Below, in pieces: positions 46,096-56,137 of a stretch of 64,000 bases of DNA. Position 1 is the stretch's first letter; every line of letters begins with the position of its first letter. This DNA is from Microvirga sp. VF16. GTDB lineage: Bacteria; Pseudomonadota; Alphaproteobacteria; Rhizobiales; Beijerinckiaceae. The position numbers and the translations under genes are program-made. The notes under the pieces are model-generated. The model was not told where the DNA came from and searched no databases. It worked only from the letters and a program-made list of their open reading frames with translations. The stretch spans positions 1,736,001 to 1,800,000 of the forward strand of contig NZ_CP069354.1 in the NCBI RefSeq assembly GCF_016864375.1, read 5' to 3'.

Positions 46096-46917
46096 TTAAG
46101 CGTCCTCTGCCAACTCCATGAGCATATCCACGAGCGGATCACTCGGATTGGCAAGTCCCGCGATGACATCAAAGTGATGCGCTCCAGTCACTTCATGGTA
46201 CTGAGTTGCAATGCCCGCCTGGTTCCATCGCTCGACGATGGCATGGGATTGTCTGAGAAACTCGCTGCTTTCGGCCCCCCCAACCACTGCGATAAGGCGC
46301 CCGCTCGTGGGCGGATTCCATTCCAGCGGGCTCAGGCGATGCGCCTCATTAAGATTCAGCCCAAGAGCTTTGTTAATCGAGGTCGGGACCAGTGGAGGCA
46401 GGTCGAACAAGCCGGAGATTGGCATGGCGGCGCGGACGGGCCTCTGCAACGCGCCCGGGTGTGCCATGAGACATGCCGTCAGATGCCCGCCCGCCGAGTG
46501 TCCACTTACGACGAGAGGGCGGCCTGTGCGTTGGATGACGAAATTGGCGGCGGCCTCGATTTCAGAAATGATGTCGGCCAGTTTTGCCGCCGGGGCGAGT
46601 GTATAGCTCGGGATCGCAACCGTCAGACCACGTTCGTTGGCACCGCGTGCCAGATGGCTCGACGTGGATTTGTCGAGCGCCTGCCAATAGCCGCCATGGA
46701 TGAACAGCACGACCGGGCCGCCGGCATCGCCGTTTTGCGGATAGAACAGGTCGAGCCGATGCCGCTCGCCGGCGCCATAGGCGAGATCGAGCTCGCAACG
46801 TGCAACTTCGCGATAGGCGGCGGAATCCCGCTGCCAGCCCGCAATGTGAGCGGGATGTTCGGGAACGCGGGCCCGGTTGTTGTACTCGGCCTCCAGGTCG
46901 AGTTCTGCGGCAGCCAT
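46096..46917 (-). CDS. Alpha/beta hydrolase, kynurenine formamidase-like
   Basis: A 273-residue alpha/beta hydrolase. It has the oxyanion motif FIHGGYWQALDK near residue 92, nucleophile GHSAGGHL near 155, and a C-terminal catalytic His in TGAHHFDVI. HGGYW is characteristic of the AFMID-type arylformamidase group, which hydrolyses N-formylkynurenine. It is the last gene of the HAAT operon that faces an anthranilate-type degradation operon, so a role in tryptophan/kynurenine or N-formylanthranilate metabolism is plausible. Esterase activity on another aromatic ester remains possible. Confidence 0.75.
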   Translation of the reverse strand: MAAAELDLEAEYNNRARVPEHPAHIAGWQRDSAAYREVARCELDLAYGAGERHRLDLFYPQNGDAGGPVVLFIHGGYWQALDKSTSSHLARGANERGLTVAIPSYTLAPAAKLADIISEIEAAANFVIQRTGRPLVVSGHSAGGHLTACLMAHPGALQRPVRAAMPISGLFDLPPLVPTSINKALGLNLNEAHRLSPLEWNPPTSGRLIAVVGGAESSEFLRQSHAIVERWNQAGIATQYHEVTGAHHFDVIAGLANPSDPLVDMLMELAEDA

Positions 46918-46929
46918 CGCGGATTGTCC

Positions 46930-47628
46930 TTAAACGTGGAGATATCGGTCCTTGAGGCTCGCATCGGTCATGAGTTCGTCGCTCGTTCCCGTCCAGACCG
47001 AGCGGCCCTTCTCGATGATCACGTGGCGGTCGGCGAAGCTCGCCAGTGCGCTGATATTCTTGTCGATCACCAGGATCGACTGGTGCTCGCCCTTGAGGCG
47101 CTTGAGGCACGCCCAGATCTCGGCGCGGATCAACGGCGCCAGCCCTTCGGTGGCCTCATCGAGAATGAGCAGTTTCGGGTTGGTCATCAGCGCGCGGCCG
47201 ATGGCCAGCATCTGCTGCTCGCCCCCGGAGAGCTGTGTGCCCAGGTTGCTCCGGCGTTCCTTCAGGCGCGGGAAGAGGTCATAGACCGCATCGAGCGTCC
47301 AGCGACGGGAACCCGTTCTGGCCGAGGCCGTCGCGACGAGGTTCTCTTCCACCGTCAGCGTCGGAAAGATCTGCCGGCCTTCCGGCACGAGGCCGATGCC
47401 GGTCTGCGCGATGCGATAGGGAGCAAGCCTTGTCACGGCGGCGCCATCGAAGCGCACTTCGCCGCCGCGGGGACGGAGCAGGCCCATGATCGAGCGTATG
47501 GTGGTGGTCTTGCCCATGCCGTTGCGGCCGAGCAACGTCACCACTTCGCCGGCATTGACCTCAAGCGAAATGTCGAAGAGGACCTGCGCGGCGCCATAGG
47601 ACGCCTGCAATTGTCGGACGGAGAGCAT
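46930..47628 (-). CDS. HAAT ABC transporter ATPase (LivF-like)
   Basis: 232 residues. Walker A is GRNGMGKTTT near 36, the signature is LSGGEQQMLAIGRAL near 133 and Walker B is LLILDEATEGLAP. LivF-type family. Overlaps the LivG-like gene by one base. Part of the five-component importer 46930-51652 that probably takes up an aromatic carboxylate for the divergent operon. Confidence 0.92.
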   Translation of the reverse strand: MLSVRQLQASYGAAQVLFDISLEVNAGEVVTLLGRNGMGKTTTIRSIMGLLRPRGGEVRFDGAAVTRLAPYRIAQTGIGLVPEGRQIFPTLTVEENLVATASARTGSRRWTLDAVYDLFPRLKERRSNLGTQLSGGEQQMLAIGRALMTNPKLLILDEATEGLAPLIRAEIWACLKRLKGEHQSILVIDKNISALASFADRHVIIEKGRSVWTGTSDELMTDASLKDRYLHV

Positions 47629-48383
47629 CAGACCAGCTCCTCTTCGCCGAGATAGGCTGCGCGGACTTCCGGATTGGCTCTGATCCGCTCCGGCGTGCCC
47701 GTGGCAATCACGCGGCCGTAGACGAGAACGGAGACGCGGTCCGCGAGCGAGAACACGGCATCCATGTCGTGCTCAATCAATACAATGGTAAGGCGGCTCT
47801 TCAGACGCCGCAGGGTCTCGACCACGCGCTGGGATTCATCGTGACCGGTGCCGGCAAGCGGCTCATCGAGAAGGAGAAGCTTCGGCTCCGTCGCAAGGCC
47901 AATGGCGAGTTCGAGCTGACGCTTCTCGCCGTGGGACAACAGGCCCGCCGGGATGTGCGCGCGAGCGGCGAGCCCGACCTGGGTCAGGCACTCCATGGCA
48001 GGCTCGTTCAGGGCCTTCTCCTGCGAGGCATTGCCGAAGAAGCGGAAGCTCGATCCCGAGCGCGCCTGAACCGCCATAGCCACATTCTCGAGAGCCGAGA
48101 AGCCGGGCAGGATCGAGGTGATCTGGAATGAGCGCGCAAGTCCGCGTCCGACGCGTTGCGGCATCGAGAGAGAGGTGACGTCCTCACCCGCGAACAGGAT
48201 TGATCCCGAATCCGAAGACAACGTGCCCGAGATCTGGTGGATCAGCGTCGTCTTGCCTGCGCCATTGGGGCCGATGATGGCATGCAGCTCGCCCGGCTTG
48301 ATGGAGAGGCTGACGTCGTCGGTGACGACGAGAGCGCCATAGGCTTTGCGTAAGTTGCGAAGTTCGAGCAGGGGCTCAGCCAT
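47628..48383 (-). CDS. HAAT ABC transporter ATPase (LivG-like)
   Basis: 251 residues. Walker A is GPNGAGKTTL near 38, the signature is LSHGEKRQLELAIGL near 150, Walker B is LLLLDEPLAGTG, and VLIEHDMDAVFSLADR carries the switch His. It overlaps the permease gene upstream by 8 nt. Confidence 0.92.
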   Translation of the reverse strand: MAEPLLELRNLRKAYGALVVTDDVSLSIKPGELHAIIGPNGAGKTTLIHQISGTLSSDSGSILFAGEDVTSLSMPQRVGRGLARSFQITSILPGFSALENVAMAVQARSGSSFRFFGNASQEKALNEPAMECLTQVGLAARAHIPAGLLSHGEKRQLELAIGLATEPKLLLLDEPLAGTGHDESQRVVETLRRLKSRLTIVLIEHDMDAVFSLADRVSVLVYGRVIATGTPERIRANPEVRAAYLGEEELV

Positions 48384-49410
48384 GGTGAGGCCTCCGCAGC
48401 AGGCCCATGATCCCGCCTCTGACGAACAGCACGATCAGGATGAGAAGGGGACCGAACACCATCTTCCAGTTCTCGGCGATATGGGCGCGGGTCTCTTCGC
48501 TCAGGAAGAAGCTCAACGCATGCAGGATTTCCGGCAGGAACTCCTCCAGCAACAGGAAGGCGGCGGCGCCGATGATGGCGCCATGCAGAGAGCCGAGCCC
48601 GCCGAGCACGACCATGAAGATCAGTTCGCCGGAGCGCTGCCAGGTCATGAAGGCCGGGCTCACGAATTCTGCTTGGTTCGCGAGCAGGCATCCGGCGAGC
48701 CCCGCCATCATGCCGCTGAGCACATAGGCCGCGAGCTGAAAGCGGAAGGGCTGGAAGCCGATGGCTTGCATCCGAAGGGCGTTTTCCCGCGTTCCGCGCA
48801 GAACACGACCGAACCTGGACGCGACGACGGAGCGGGCGAACGCATAGGTTCCAAGAAGGCAGAGCAGGCAGGCCCAGTAGAAGGCGAAGTCGTTCTCCAG
48901 AATGCCGGAGCCAGCCACGAGGCTGCGCGATGCCAACGTCATGCCGTCGTCGCCGCCATAGGCCGCCAGCGATGTGGCGAGGAAATACAGCATCTGCCCG
49001 AAGGCGAGGGTGATCATGATGAAATAGACACCCTTGGTCCGCAATGAGATCGCTCCTGTGATCAGAGCGAAGATGGCGGAGGCTGCGAGCGCCACGGGAA
49101 TCTGGATGAAGGCATCCTCGATTCCGTGGCTGGCGAGAATGCCGACCGCGTAGCCGCCGATCCCCAGGAAGGCCGCGTGGCCGAAGCTCACGAGCGCGCC
49201 GTAGCCGAGAATGAGGTCGAGCGCCATGGCGGCGATGCCGAAGATCATCACCCGGGTCAGCAGGGACAGGACGTAACCCTCTGCGCCGGAGAACACGGCG
49301 AAGAGCGGCGCCGCAGCAAAGGCGGCGAAGAGGACAATGGGGACGATCTCGAACCGTGTGGTGAGCGACGGCATCGGAGCGGAGCGCGTTTCTGCGAGTT
49401 CAGTCATCAT
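48376..49410 (-). CDS. HAAT ABC transporter permease (LivM-like)
   Basis: 344 residues with about nine membrane helices. It carries GYGALVSFGHAAFLGIGGYA near residue 70 and the coupling-loop region VLRGTRENALRMQAIGF near 200. LivM-type. Second permease of the importer. The frame begins MMTELAETRSAPMPSLTTRF; the first methionines are interchangeable as start. Confidence 0.9.
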   Translation of the reverse strand: MMTELAETRSAPMPSLTTRFEIVPIVLFAAFAAAPLFAVFSGAEGYVLSLLTRVMIFGIAAMALDLILGYGALVSFGHAAFLGIGGYAVGILASHGIEDAFIQIPVALAASAIFALITGAISLRTKGVYFIMITLAFGQMLYFLATSLAAYGGDDGMTLASRSLVAGSGILENDFAFYWACLLCLLGTYAFARSVVASRFGRVLRGTRENALRMQAIGFQPFRFQLAAYVLSGMMAGLAGCLLANQAEFVSPAFMTWQRSGELIFMVVLGGLGSLHGAIIGAAAFLLLEEFLPEILHALSFFLSEETRAHIAENWKMVFGPLLILIVLFVRGGIMGLLRRPHHG

Positions 49411-49416
49411 CGCACC

Positions 49417-50343
49417 CTAGCGCTTCACGGGGAACAGGCCGGAGGGGCGGAAGAACAGCACCGCGGCCATGAAAATATAGATCAGCATCGGGGCGAGGGC
49501 CCGACCGGTCTGGCTCGCCGCCGCAGGGTCGAGGAAAAGGCGCAGCAGGTTCGGCGCGAAAGTGCGTCCGACCGTATCCACGAGCCCGATCAGAAGGGCT
49601 GCCAGAAACGCGCCGCGGATCGAGCCGATGCCGCCGATCACGATGACCACGAAGGCGAGGATCAGGATGTTGTCGCCCATGCCCGGCTCGACCGAGAGGA
49701 TCGGGGCCACCATCGCGCCAGCAAAGCCCGCGAGCATGGCGCCGAAGCCGAACACGATCATGAACAGTCTCTGGATGTTGACGCCGAGCGCCGACACCAT
49801 GGAGGCGTTGCTGGCCCCGGCGCGCACCAGCATGCCGACCCGCGTGTGATTGACGAGAACATAGAGCAGGGCGGCGACCACGAGGCCTGCCGCGATGATC
49901 GCAAGGCGATAGACGGGATAGAGCAGGCCGTTCGCGATCTCGACCGAACCCGAGAGGATTTCGGGAACGGGAACGCTTAAAGGAGCCGCACCCCAGACGA
50001 ACTTGACGCCCTGGTTCAGGAACAGGATCACGCCGAACGTGGCGAGCACCTGATCGAGATGGTCGCGATCATAGAGATGCCGGAACACCAGCACTTCGAG
50101 CAGAAGGCCGAAGGCCAGCGCCGAGGGCAGGGCGAGAAGCAGTGCCCAGCCGAAGCTTCCGGTCCAGGCGCTAAACGCCGCCACCAGATAGGCGCCGACC
50201 ATGTATTGCACGCCGTGCGCGAGATTGATGAAATCCATCACCCCGAACACCAGGGTCAGCCCGGCGGCGATGAGAAAGAGGATGAGGCCGAACTGAAGGC
50301 CGTTCAGCGCCTGGACGAAGAGGAGTGTTGCGGTCATCGACAC
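49417..50343 (-). CDS. HAAT ABC transporter permease (LivH-like)
   Basis: 308 residues, about eight membrane helices. LivH-type motifs are GVMDFINLAHGVQYMVGAYL near residue 33 and a coupling loop (HTRVGMLVRAGASNASMVSA) near 168. It is the first permease after the binding protein, from which it is separated by 133 nt containing hairpins. Confidence 0.9.
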   Translation of the reverse strand: MSMTATLLFVQALNGLQFGLILFLIAAGLTLVFGVMDFINLAHGVQYMVGAYLVAAFSAWTGSFGWALLLALPSALAFGLLLEVLVFRHLYDRDHLDQVLATFGVILFLNQGVKFVWGAAPLSVPVPEILSGSVEIANGLLYPVYRLAIIAAGLVVAALLYVLVNHTRVGMLVRAGASNASMVSALGVNIQRLFMIVFGFGAMLAGFAGAMVAPILSVEPGMGDNILILAFVVIVIGGIGSIRGAFLAALLIGLVDTVGRTFAPNLLRLFLDPAAASQTGRALAPMLIYIFMAAVLFFRPSGLFPVKR

Positions 50344-50383
50344 GTCACTTGCGGAAGGCCTTCATCAGCCGGGCCTCCGCTCG

Positions 50384-50462
50384 GATACTCCCTGCATGAG
50401 AGTATCTTCATCGTTTGCAGATGGAGACCGATCTGCCCAAGCACGGCCAAGGCAAATCGGTC
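50384..50462 (-). promoter_or_regulatory. Two hairpins between the binding-protein and LivH-like genes
   Basis: Arms 50426-50437 and 50451-50462 are inverse at 11 of 12 bases with a 13-nt loop. Nearer the permease, GATACTC (50384-50390) pairs with GAGTATC (50400-50406). There is no T-run. They are likely mRNA-stabilising or partial-termination structures that favour binding-protein expression, as after urtA. Confidence 0.5.
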
Positions 50463-50476
50463 CTTGTCAGTGCATC

Positions 50477-51649
50477 TCAGTTCGTCGGCGTGCATTCCTT
50501 GGCATAAGCATCCGTATAATCGTCGAACACCTTTTCCACGATCTCGGTCTGGAACTTGCCATCCGGGCGCTTGGCGGCCTTCACCAGATAGAAGTCCTGG
50601 ATCGGGAAGCCGTTGGTGCCGAACTTGAAGTCACCGCGCAGGGACTTGAAATCGGCCTTCTTGATGGCAGCGCGCACGGCGTCCTTGTCCATCTTACCGC
50701 CGGTCGCCTTGAGCGCGCTGTCGATCAGCAGGGCTGCGTCATAGGCGTGCATGGAATAGGAACCAGGCACGGAATTGTAGGCCGCCTCGTAGGCCGCAAC
50801 GAACTTCTTGTTCTGCGGGGTGTCGAGGTTCGGAGCCCAGTTCGAGCCACCGAACATGCCGATGGCGGCATCCTGCTGCGCAGGCAGGGTCGATTCATCG
50901 ACCGTGAAGGCGGACAGGAAGGGGATGCGGTCGGCGAGGCCCGCCGCGCGGTATTGCTTGACGAGGTTCACGCCCATGCCGCCCGGCATGAAAGTGAAGA
51001 TCGCGTCAGGCTGCATGGAGGCGATCTTTGCAAGCTCGGACTGGAAATCGAGCGTGTTGAGAGGAACGTAGGATTCCTCGACGATCTCGCCCTTGTAGTG
51101 GCGCTTGAAGCCGGCGAGCGCATCCTTGCCGGCCTGATAGTTCGGTGCCAGCAGATAGACCTTCTTGTAGCCGCGGTCCTGCGCCACCTTGCCGAGAACC
51201 TCGTGGTTCTGATCGTTCTGGTAGGATGTCGCGAAGAAGTACGGGTTGCAGCTCTTGCCTGCGAGGTTCGAGGGGCCCGCATTGGTGCTGATATAGAATG
51301 TGTTCGCGTCCACGATGGGCTTGTGGACGGCAACGGCCACGTTCGAGAAGATCGGGCCGACAACGAAGTCCACCTTATCGCGCTCCAGGAGACCCTTGAC
51401 CTTCGTTACGGCCACGTCGGGCTTCAACTCGTCGTCGACGACGATCACTTCGACATCGCGCCCGCCGAGCTTGCCGCCGAGGTCCTTCACCGCAAGCTGG
51501 AAACCGTCACGGGCCTGCTGGCCGAGCACGGCCGACGGGCCGGAGAGGGTCAAAAGCAGTCCAACCTTCAGCTTCTCCTGCGCCATGGCCGGTGCGGCAG
51601 CCAGGCCAAAAGCCGCTGCAAGGCCAAGGGTTTTGATCGTCACGTTCAT
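50477..51649 (-). CDS. HAAT ABC transporter substrate-binding protein
   Basis: About 390 residues, type I periplasmic binding protein (Peripla_BP_6). The signal peptide (MNVTIKTLGLAAAFGLAAAPAMA) is cleaved before QEKLKVGLLLTLSGPSAVLG. ATG 51649 (or the adjacent ATG 51652) has GGGAG just upstream; the longer frame to 51775 is unsupported. First gene of the minus-strand importer operon, divergent from the CoA-ligase gene, with the MarR-type palindrome midway. Probable ligand: anthranilate or a related aromatic acid, by context only. Confidence 0.9.
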   Translation of the reverse strand: MNVTIKTLGLAAAFGLAAAPAMAQEKLKVGLLLTLSGPSAVLGQQARDGFQLAVKDLGGKLGGRDVEVIVVDDELKPDVAVTKVKGLLERDKVDFVVGPIFSNVAVAVHKPIVDANTFYISTNAGPSNLAGKSCNPYFFATSYQNDQNHEVLGKVAQDRGYKKVYLLAPNYQAGKDALAGFKRHYKGEIVEESYVPLNTLDFQSELAKIASMQPDAIFTFMPGGMGVNLVKQYRAAGLADRIPFLSAFTVDESTLPAQQDAAIGMFGGSNWAPNLDTPQNKKFVAAYEAAYNSVPGSYSMHAYDAALLIDSALKATGGKMDKDAVRAAIKKADFKSLRGDFKFGTNGFPIQDFYLVKAAKRPDGKFQTEIVEKVFDDYTDAYAKECTPTN

Positions 51650-51652
51650 CAT

Positions 51653-52046
51653 AGTCTCCCGAGTGGCTGTTCCCTGCGCACATTTGCTGTGCTGCGTGAT
51701 TGTTCCCGACGGGACGTGAGACGCCTCGACGGACAAGTCGGCGATACTCTGCCGCAAAACTTTTCTGCCGAACACTCCCTTTGTCGGAGCTTTTCCCCCG
51801 GCGTCCCCAGTCTTTCCTCAATCTTTGGGATTGCCAAGGATTATTTTAAGATTAAAATATTTTTCAGGTTCTTCAAGCGGATTGTTCCGCAGGGGAAAGC
51901 AGGCGAAATGACGAGCGCGTGATTGGCGGTAATGGGCAGCGATACGGAGTTCGCCGCGGCGCGCGGCTCCAAATATGAGCGCCCCAAACCAGCCAAGCTT
52001 AGCGAGCTCCGTTCTCCTGCAGCATAATAAGACAGAGGAGCGGACG
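51653..52046. other. 394-nt divergent promoter region of the aromatic cluster
   Basis: Non-coding. It holds an AT-rich core near 51838-51865 with the palindrome described separately, almost equidistant from both start codons. A small GCGGA/TCCGC inverted repeat lies at 51877-51890. No other feature is recognised. Confidence 0.6.
51842..51859. promoter_or_regulatory. Palindromic operator, copy 1 (TATTTTAA-GA-TTAAAATA)
   Basis: Perfect 8-bp arms with a 2-nt spacer. It recurs at 53735-53752 with only the spacer changed. Size and symmetry suit a MarR-family dimer, and a MarR gene lies in the cluster at 56908. Placement between the divergent importer and ligase genes suggests control of both. Confidence 0.7.
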
Positions 52047-53696
52047 ATGGCGGACACGGCGCATGTGGATACCTTCGCGAGGGATAATCTTCCGCCTCGG
52101 GATCAGTGGCCGACCTTCCAGTTCACCCGCCCCGAGCTCCAATATCCCGAGCGGCTCAACTGCGCGGTGGCCTTTCTCGACCGATGGGTCAATGAGGGGA
52201 GGGGGGACGAACCTTGCCTCATCAGCCCGACCGAGACGCTCACCTACCGCGCGCTTCAGGAGCGCGTGAATCGGATCTGTAACGTGCTGATCCACAGGCT
52301 CGGCTTCGTGCCGGGCAATCGCGTTCTGCTGCGCTCTGCCAACACCCCGATGATAGTGGCAGCCTATCTGGCAGTCCTGAAGGCTGGTGGCGTCGTCGTG
52401 GCGACCATGCCGCTCTTGCGCGCCAAGGAGATCGCTTATCCGCTGAGGAAGGCCGAGATCACCATCGCTCTCTGCGATCATCGCCTCTCGGAGGAAATGG
52501 AGCGCGCCAGGACGATGGCGCCCAGCTTGCAGCATGTGGTCTATTGGGGATCGGGCAAGCCCGACAGCCTCGAGGCCCTGCTCGCCGAAGCCTCGCCGGA
52601 TTTCGAAGCCGTCGATACGGCAGCGGACGATGTCTGCCTGATCGGCTTTACCTCCGGCACGACGGGCGAGCCGAAGGGCACCATGCATTTCCACCGTGAC
52701 ATGCTGGCGATCTGTGACGGCTATGCCAAGAATGTGCTGCGGCCGGGGCCGAGCGACCGTTTCATCGGCTCTCCACCGCTCGCCTTCACCTTCGGCCTCG
52801 GCGGCATCGTGCTGTTCCCCATGCGTGTCGGCGCTTCGACGGTGCTGCTGGAGAAGGCCGGGCCTGACGACCTTCTGCCGGCCATCATGCAGTATCGGGC
52901 GACCATCTGCTTCACGGCGCCGACCGCCTATCGCGCCATGCTGTCGAAGCTGGAAGGGCGCGACATCTCGTCCTTGCGCAAATGCGTCTCCGCCGGCGAG
53001 CCGCTGCCGAAGGGCACCTTCGAGGCCTGGAAGGCGGCGACCGGCATCAGCCTCATGGATGGGATCGGCGCCACCGAGATGCTGCACATCTTCATCGCCG
53101 CGACCGAGGACGAGATCCGTCCCGGCGCGACGGGCAGGCCCGTTCCAGGCTACGAGGCGAAAGTCGTCGACGACGAGGGGCGCGACCTTCCGCCCGGCAG
53201 CATCGGCCGCCTGGCCGTGCGCGGGCCGACCGGATGCCGCTATCTCGCCGACGAGCGGCAGCGTAAATACGTGCAGGACGGCTGGAACATCACCGGCGAT
53301 ACCTACCTCATGGATGATGACGGGTACTTCTGGTACCAGGCCCGCTCCGACGACATGATCATTTCCGCCGGGTACAACATCGCCGGTCCGGAGGTCGAGG
53401 CCGCGCTCCTCATGCATCCGGCCGTTGCCGAATGCGGCGTGGTGGGGGCGCCCGACGATGGGCGCGGAACGGTGGTCAAGGCCTATGTGGTCCTGCGTCC
53501 CGGCCATGTCCCGGGTCCCGAGCTGACGAAGGGGCTGCAGGATCACGTGAAGACGGAGATCGCGCCTTATAAGTACCCGCGCCTCATCGAATTCGTCGAG
53601 GCTCTACCGCGCACCCAGACCGGCAAGCTGCAGCGTTTCGAGTTACGCCGTATCGCCCAGGAGGCCGAAGGTCACCACGAGGCGATGAGTGCCTGA
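52047..53696 (+). CDS. Aromatic acid CoA ligase (2-aminobenzoate-CoA ligase-like)
   Basis: A 549-residue ANL-superfamily acyl-CoA ligase that activates an aromatic acid with ATP and CoA. Motifs: P-loop FTSGTTGEPKGTMHFH near residue 200, DGIGATEM near 338, DGWNITGDTY near 410, and the C-terminal catalytic Lys in TQTGKLQRFELR near 528. It resembles benzoate/2-aminobenzoate-CoA ligases. The next gene, a monooxygenase-reductase fusion, favours anthranilate as substrate. ATG 52047 has GAGGAG upstream. Divergent from the importer operon. Confidence 0.85.
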   Translation: MADTAHVDTFARDNLPPRDQWPTFQFTRPELQYPERLNCAVAFLDRWVNEGRGDEPCLISPTETLTYRALQERVNRICNVLIHRLGFVPGNRVLLRSANTPMIVAAYLAVLKAGGVVVATMPLLRAKEIAYPLRKAEITIALCDHRLSEEMERARTMAPSLQHVVYWGSGKPDSLEALLAEASPDFEAVDTAADDVCLIGFTSGTTGEPKGTMHFHRDMLAICDGYAKNVLRPGPSDRFIGSPPLAFTFGLGGIVLFPMRVGASTVLLEKAGPDDLLPAIMQYRATICFTAPTAYRAMLSKLEGRDISSLRKCVSAGEPLPKGTFEAWKAATGISLMDGIGATEMLHIFIAATEDEIRPGATGRPVPGYEAKVVDDEGRDLPPGSIGRLAVRGPTGCRYLADERQRKYVQDGWNITGDTYLMDDDGYFWYQARSDDMIISAGYNIAGPEVEAALLMHPAVAECGVVGAPDDGRGTVVKAYVVLRPGHVPGPELTKGLQDHVKTEIAPYKYPRLIEFVEALPRTQTGKLQRFELRRIAQEAEGHHEAMSA

Positions 53697-53734
53697 ACGC
53701 GTCGTCAACCGGATTGCACCAGTTGATCAAAAAT

Positions 53735-53752
53735 TATTTTAAGCTTAAAATA
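53735..53752. promoter_or_regulatory. Palindromic operator, copy 2 (TATTTTAA-GC-TTAAAATA)
   Basis: It forms part of the 20-bp perfect palindrome TTATTTTAAGCTTAAAATAA (53734-53753), 30 nt before the monooxygenase gene. It shares both 8-bp arms with the copy at 51842-51859, so one regulator probably binds both. Confidence 0.75.
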
Positions 53753-53781
53753 ATAAATGCAAATTCTCGGGTAGGATTCTC

Positions 53782-56136
53782 ATGAAGACGGCGATCATCG
53801 GCGGCGGCCCGGCAGGGCTTTATTTTGCGATCCTGCTGAAGAAGCTTCGGCCGGAATCGGACATCACGATCTATGAGCGCAACCGCGCCGACGAGACGTT
53901 CGGATTCGGCGTCGTGTTTTCCGATGCTACCCTCGACAATTTCGAGAAGTACGATCTGCCGGGCTATCAGCGGATCGTCCGGGAATTCGCCTATTGGGAC
54001 GACATCGCGATCCATTTTCGCGGCACCGAGCACCGGATCGGCGGCAATGGCTTCTGCGGCTGCTCGCGCCGCACATTGCTCCTCATCCTGCAGGATCGTG
54101 CGGAAGAGCTTGGTATCCGACTGCGCTACGAAGTCGACGTGGATGACGAAAGCCTGTTCGCGGATGCGGATCTCGTGGTCGTGTCGGATGGCATCAACAG
54201 CCGTTTCCGCGAGCGCTATGCGGACCACTTCCAGCCGGAGGTAGATCTGCGGCCCAACAAGTTCACCTGGATGGGCTCCACCAAGCCGCTCGATGCCTTC
54301 ACCTTCATCTTCCAGGAAACGGAATGGGGACCTTTCATCGCCCATGCCTATCAATACGAGGCGAACCGCTCGACCTGGGTGTTCGAGACCGATCCCGAGA
54401 CCTTCGAGCGGGCAGGGCTGAAGGACAAGAGCGAGACCGAGTCGGCGGCGCTCATGGAAAAGATCTTCGGCTGGTTCCTCGGCGGCCACCGCGTCCTTAC
54501 CAACCGCTCGATCTGGCGCAATTTCCCGATGATCCGCAGCAAGCGCTGGGTCATGGGCAACAAGGTGCTTCTGGGCGATGCCAAGGCTTCGGCGCATTTC
54601 TCCATCGGCTCCGGCACGAAGCTCGCCATGGAGGACGCCATCGCGCTGTTCGAGGCCTTCCGTCGCGATCCGAGCGTTGAGGGTGCGCTGTCTCTCTACG
54701 AGACCGGGCGGCGCGAGGAGGTCGAGAAGACGCAGCATGCGGCCGACGTGTCTCTCGTCTGGTTCGAGCACGTGGCGCGCTTCTGGGATTTCGATCCGGT
54801 GCAGTTCGCCTTCGGCGTCATGACCCGCGCCAAGGCGATCACCTACGACAACCTGCGTCTGCGCGCGCCGGATTTCGTCGAGGCCGTCGACAAAACCTTT
54901 GCGAGGCAGGTACAGCAACAGGGCTTCGACGTTCCGGTCGACAACCCGAGCGCACCGATGTTCCAGCCCTTCCGCCTGCGGGAGATGACTGTCGCCAACC
55001 GCGTGGTCGTCTCGCCGATGGACATGTATTCGGCGAAGGACGGCGTGCCGGGAGATTTCCATCTCGTCCATTACGGCTCACGCGCCTCGGGCGGTGCGGG
55101 ACTGATCTTCACGGAAATGACCTGCGTGTCGCCGGAGGCGCGCATCACGCTCGGCTGCACAGGTCTGTGGAACGATGAGCAGGAGGCTGCCTGGAAGCGG
55201 ATCGTCGATTTCATCCATGCCAATTCGGGGGCCAAGTTCTGCCTGCAGCTCGGACATTCAGGTCGCAAAGGCGCAACCAAGCTCATGTGGGAGGGCATGG
55301 ATCGGCCGCTTGAGGAGGGCGCCTGGGACATCTGCTCCGCGTCGCCGATCCCCTATTTCCCGGACAGCCAGGTACCGCGCGAGACGACGCGCGCCGACAT
55401 GGATCTCATCAAGGCGCAATTCGTCGAGGCGGCCAAGCGCGGTGAGCGCGCCGGGTTCGACATGCTCGAACTGCATTGCGCCCACGGCTACCTGATGGCG
55501 AGCTTCCTCTCGCCGCTCACGAACCAGCGCACGGATGAATATGGCGGTTCTCTCGAAAACCGGTTGCGGTTCCCGCTCGAGGTGTTCGATGCCATGCGCG
55601 AGGTCTGGCCCGCGCACAAGCCCATGTCGGTGCGCATTTCCGCGACCGATTGGGCGGAGGGTGGCGTGACGGGTGACGATGCGGTCGAGATCGCGCGCGC
55701 CTTTTCCGAACATGGAGTCGATCTCGTCGATGTCTCGACGGGCCAGACCGTGCGCGAGGCGCGGCCGATCTACGGGCGCATGTTCCAGACGCCGTTCTCC
55801 GATCAGGTGCGCAACGAAGCGCAGGTCGCCACCATGTGCGTCGGCAACATCACGGCGGCCGATCAGGTGAACACGATTCTCGCCGCAGGCCGCGCGGATC
55901 TCGTTGCGCTCGGACGGCCGCATCTGGTCGATCCGTTCTTCACCATGAAGGCCGCCGCCTGGTATGGCGCCAAGGACATTCATTGCCCGCCGCAATATCT
56001 CGTCGGCAAGGACCAGATCTTCCGCAACTCCGTGCGTGACCGACAGGATCTCGAAGAGCTTAAAGTCAAGGCAAAGCCGAAGACCCGGGCGGAGTTGAAG
56101 ATGGAGGCCGGCGAGAAACCTCTCGCGGCGGAATGA
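53782..56136 (+). CDS. 2-aminobenzoyl-CoA monooxygenase/reductase-like fusion protein
   Basis: 784 residues. The N-terminal half (1 to about 375) is an FAD aromatic hydroxylase: [15 protein letters not shown] near residue 4 and the second FAD motif [20 protein letters not shown] near 265. The C-terminal half (about 393 to 784) is an old-yellow-enzyme reductase: [23 protein letters not shown] and [19 protein letters not shown] near 565. In Azoarcus evansii such a fusion hydroxylates and then reduces the ring of 2-aminobenzoyl-CoA. The same architecture is often annotated salicylyl-CoA 5-hydroxylase, which is the main alternative. ATG 53782 follows AGGA. Confidence 0.88.
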   Translation: MKTAIIGGGPAGLYFAILLKKLRPESDITIYERNRADETFGFGVVFSDATLDNFEKYDLPGYQRIVREFAYWDDIAIHFRGTEHRIGGNGFCGCSRRTLLLILQDRAEELGIRLRYEVDVDDESLFADADLVVVSDGINSRFRERYADHFQPEVDLRPNKFTWMGSTKPLDAFTFIFQETEWGPFIAHAYQYEANRSTWVFETDPETFERAGLKDKSETESAALMEKIFGWFLGGHRVLTNRSIWRNFPMIRSKRWVMGNKVLLGDAKASAHFSIGSGTKLAMEDAIALFEAFRRDPSVEGALSLYETGRREEVEKTQHAADVSLVWFEHVARFWDFDPVQFAFGVMTRAKAITYDNLRLRAPDFVEAVDKTFARQVQQQGFDVPVDNPSAPMFQPFRLREMTVANRVVVSPMDMYSAKDGVPGDFHLVHYGSRASGGAGLIFTEMTCVSPEARITLGCTGLWNDEQEAAWKRIVDFIHANSGAKFCLQLGHSGRKGATKLMWEGMDRPLEEGAWDICSASPIPYFPDSQVPRETTRADMDLIKAQFVEAAKRGERAGFDMLELHCAHGYLMASFLSPLTNQRTDEYGGSLENRLRFPLEVFDAMREVWPAHKPMSVRISATDWAEGGVTGDDAVEIARAFSEHGVDLVDVSTGQTVREARPIYGRMFQTPFSDQVRNEAQVATMCVGNITAADQVNTILAAGRADLVALGRPHLVDPFFTMKAAAWYGAKDIHCPPQYLVGKDQIFRNSVRDRQDLEELKVKAKPKTRAELKMEAGEKPLAAE

Positions 56137-56137
56137 G

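Noticed and set aside
51999..55071. Two long minus-strand frames opposite the CoA ligase and the monooxygenase
   Set aside because: Both lie antisense to genes with complete catalytic motifs and have no family features.
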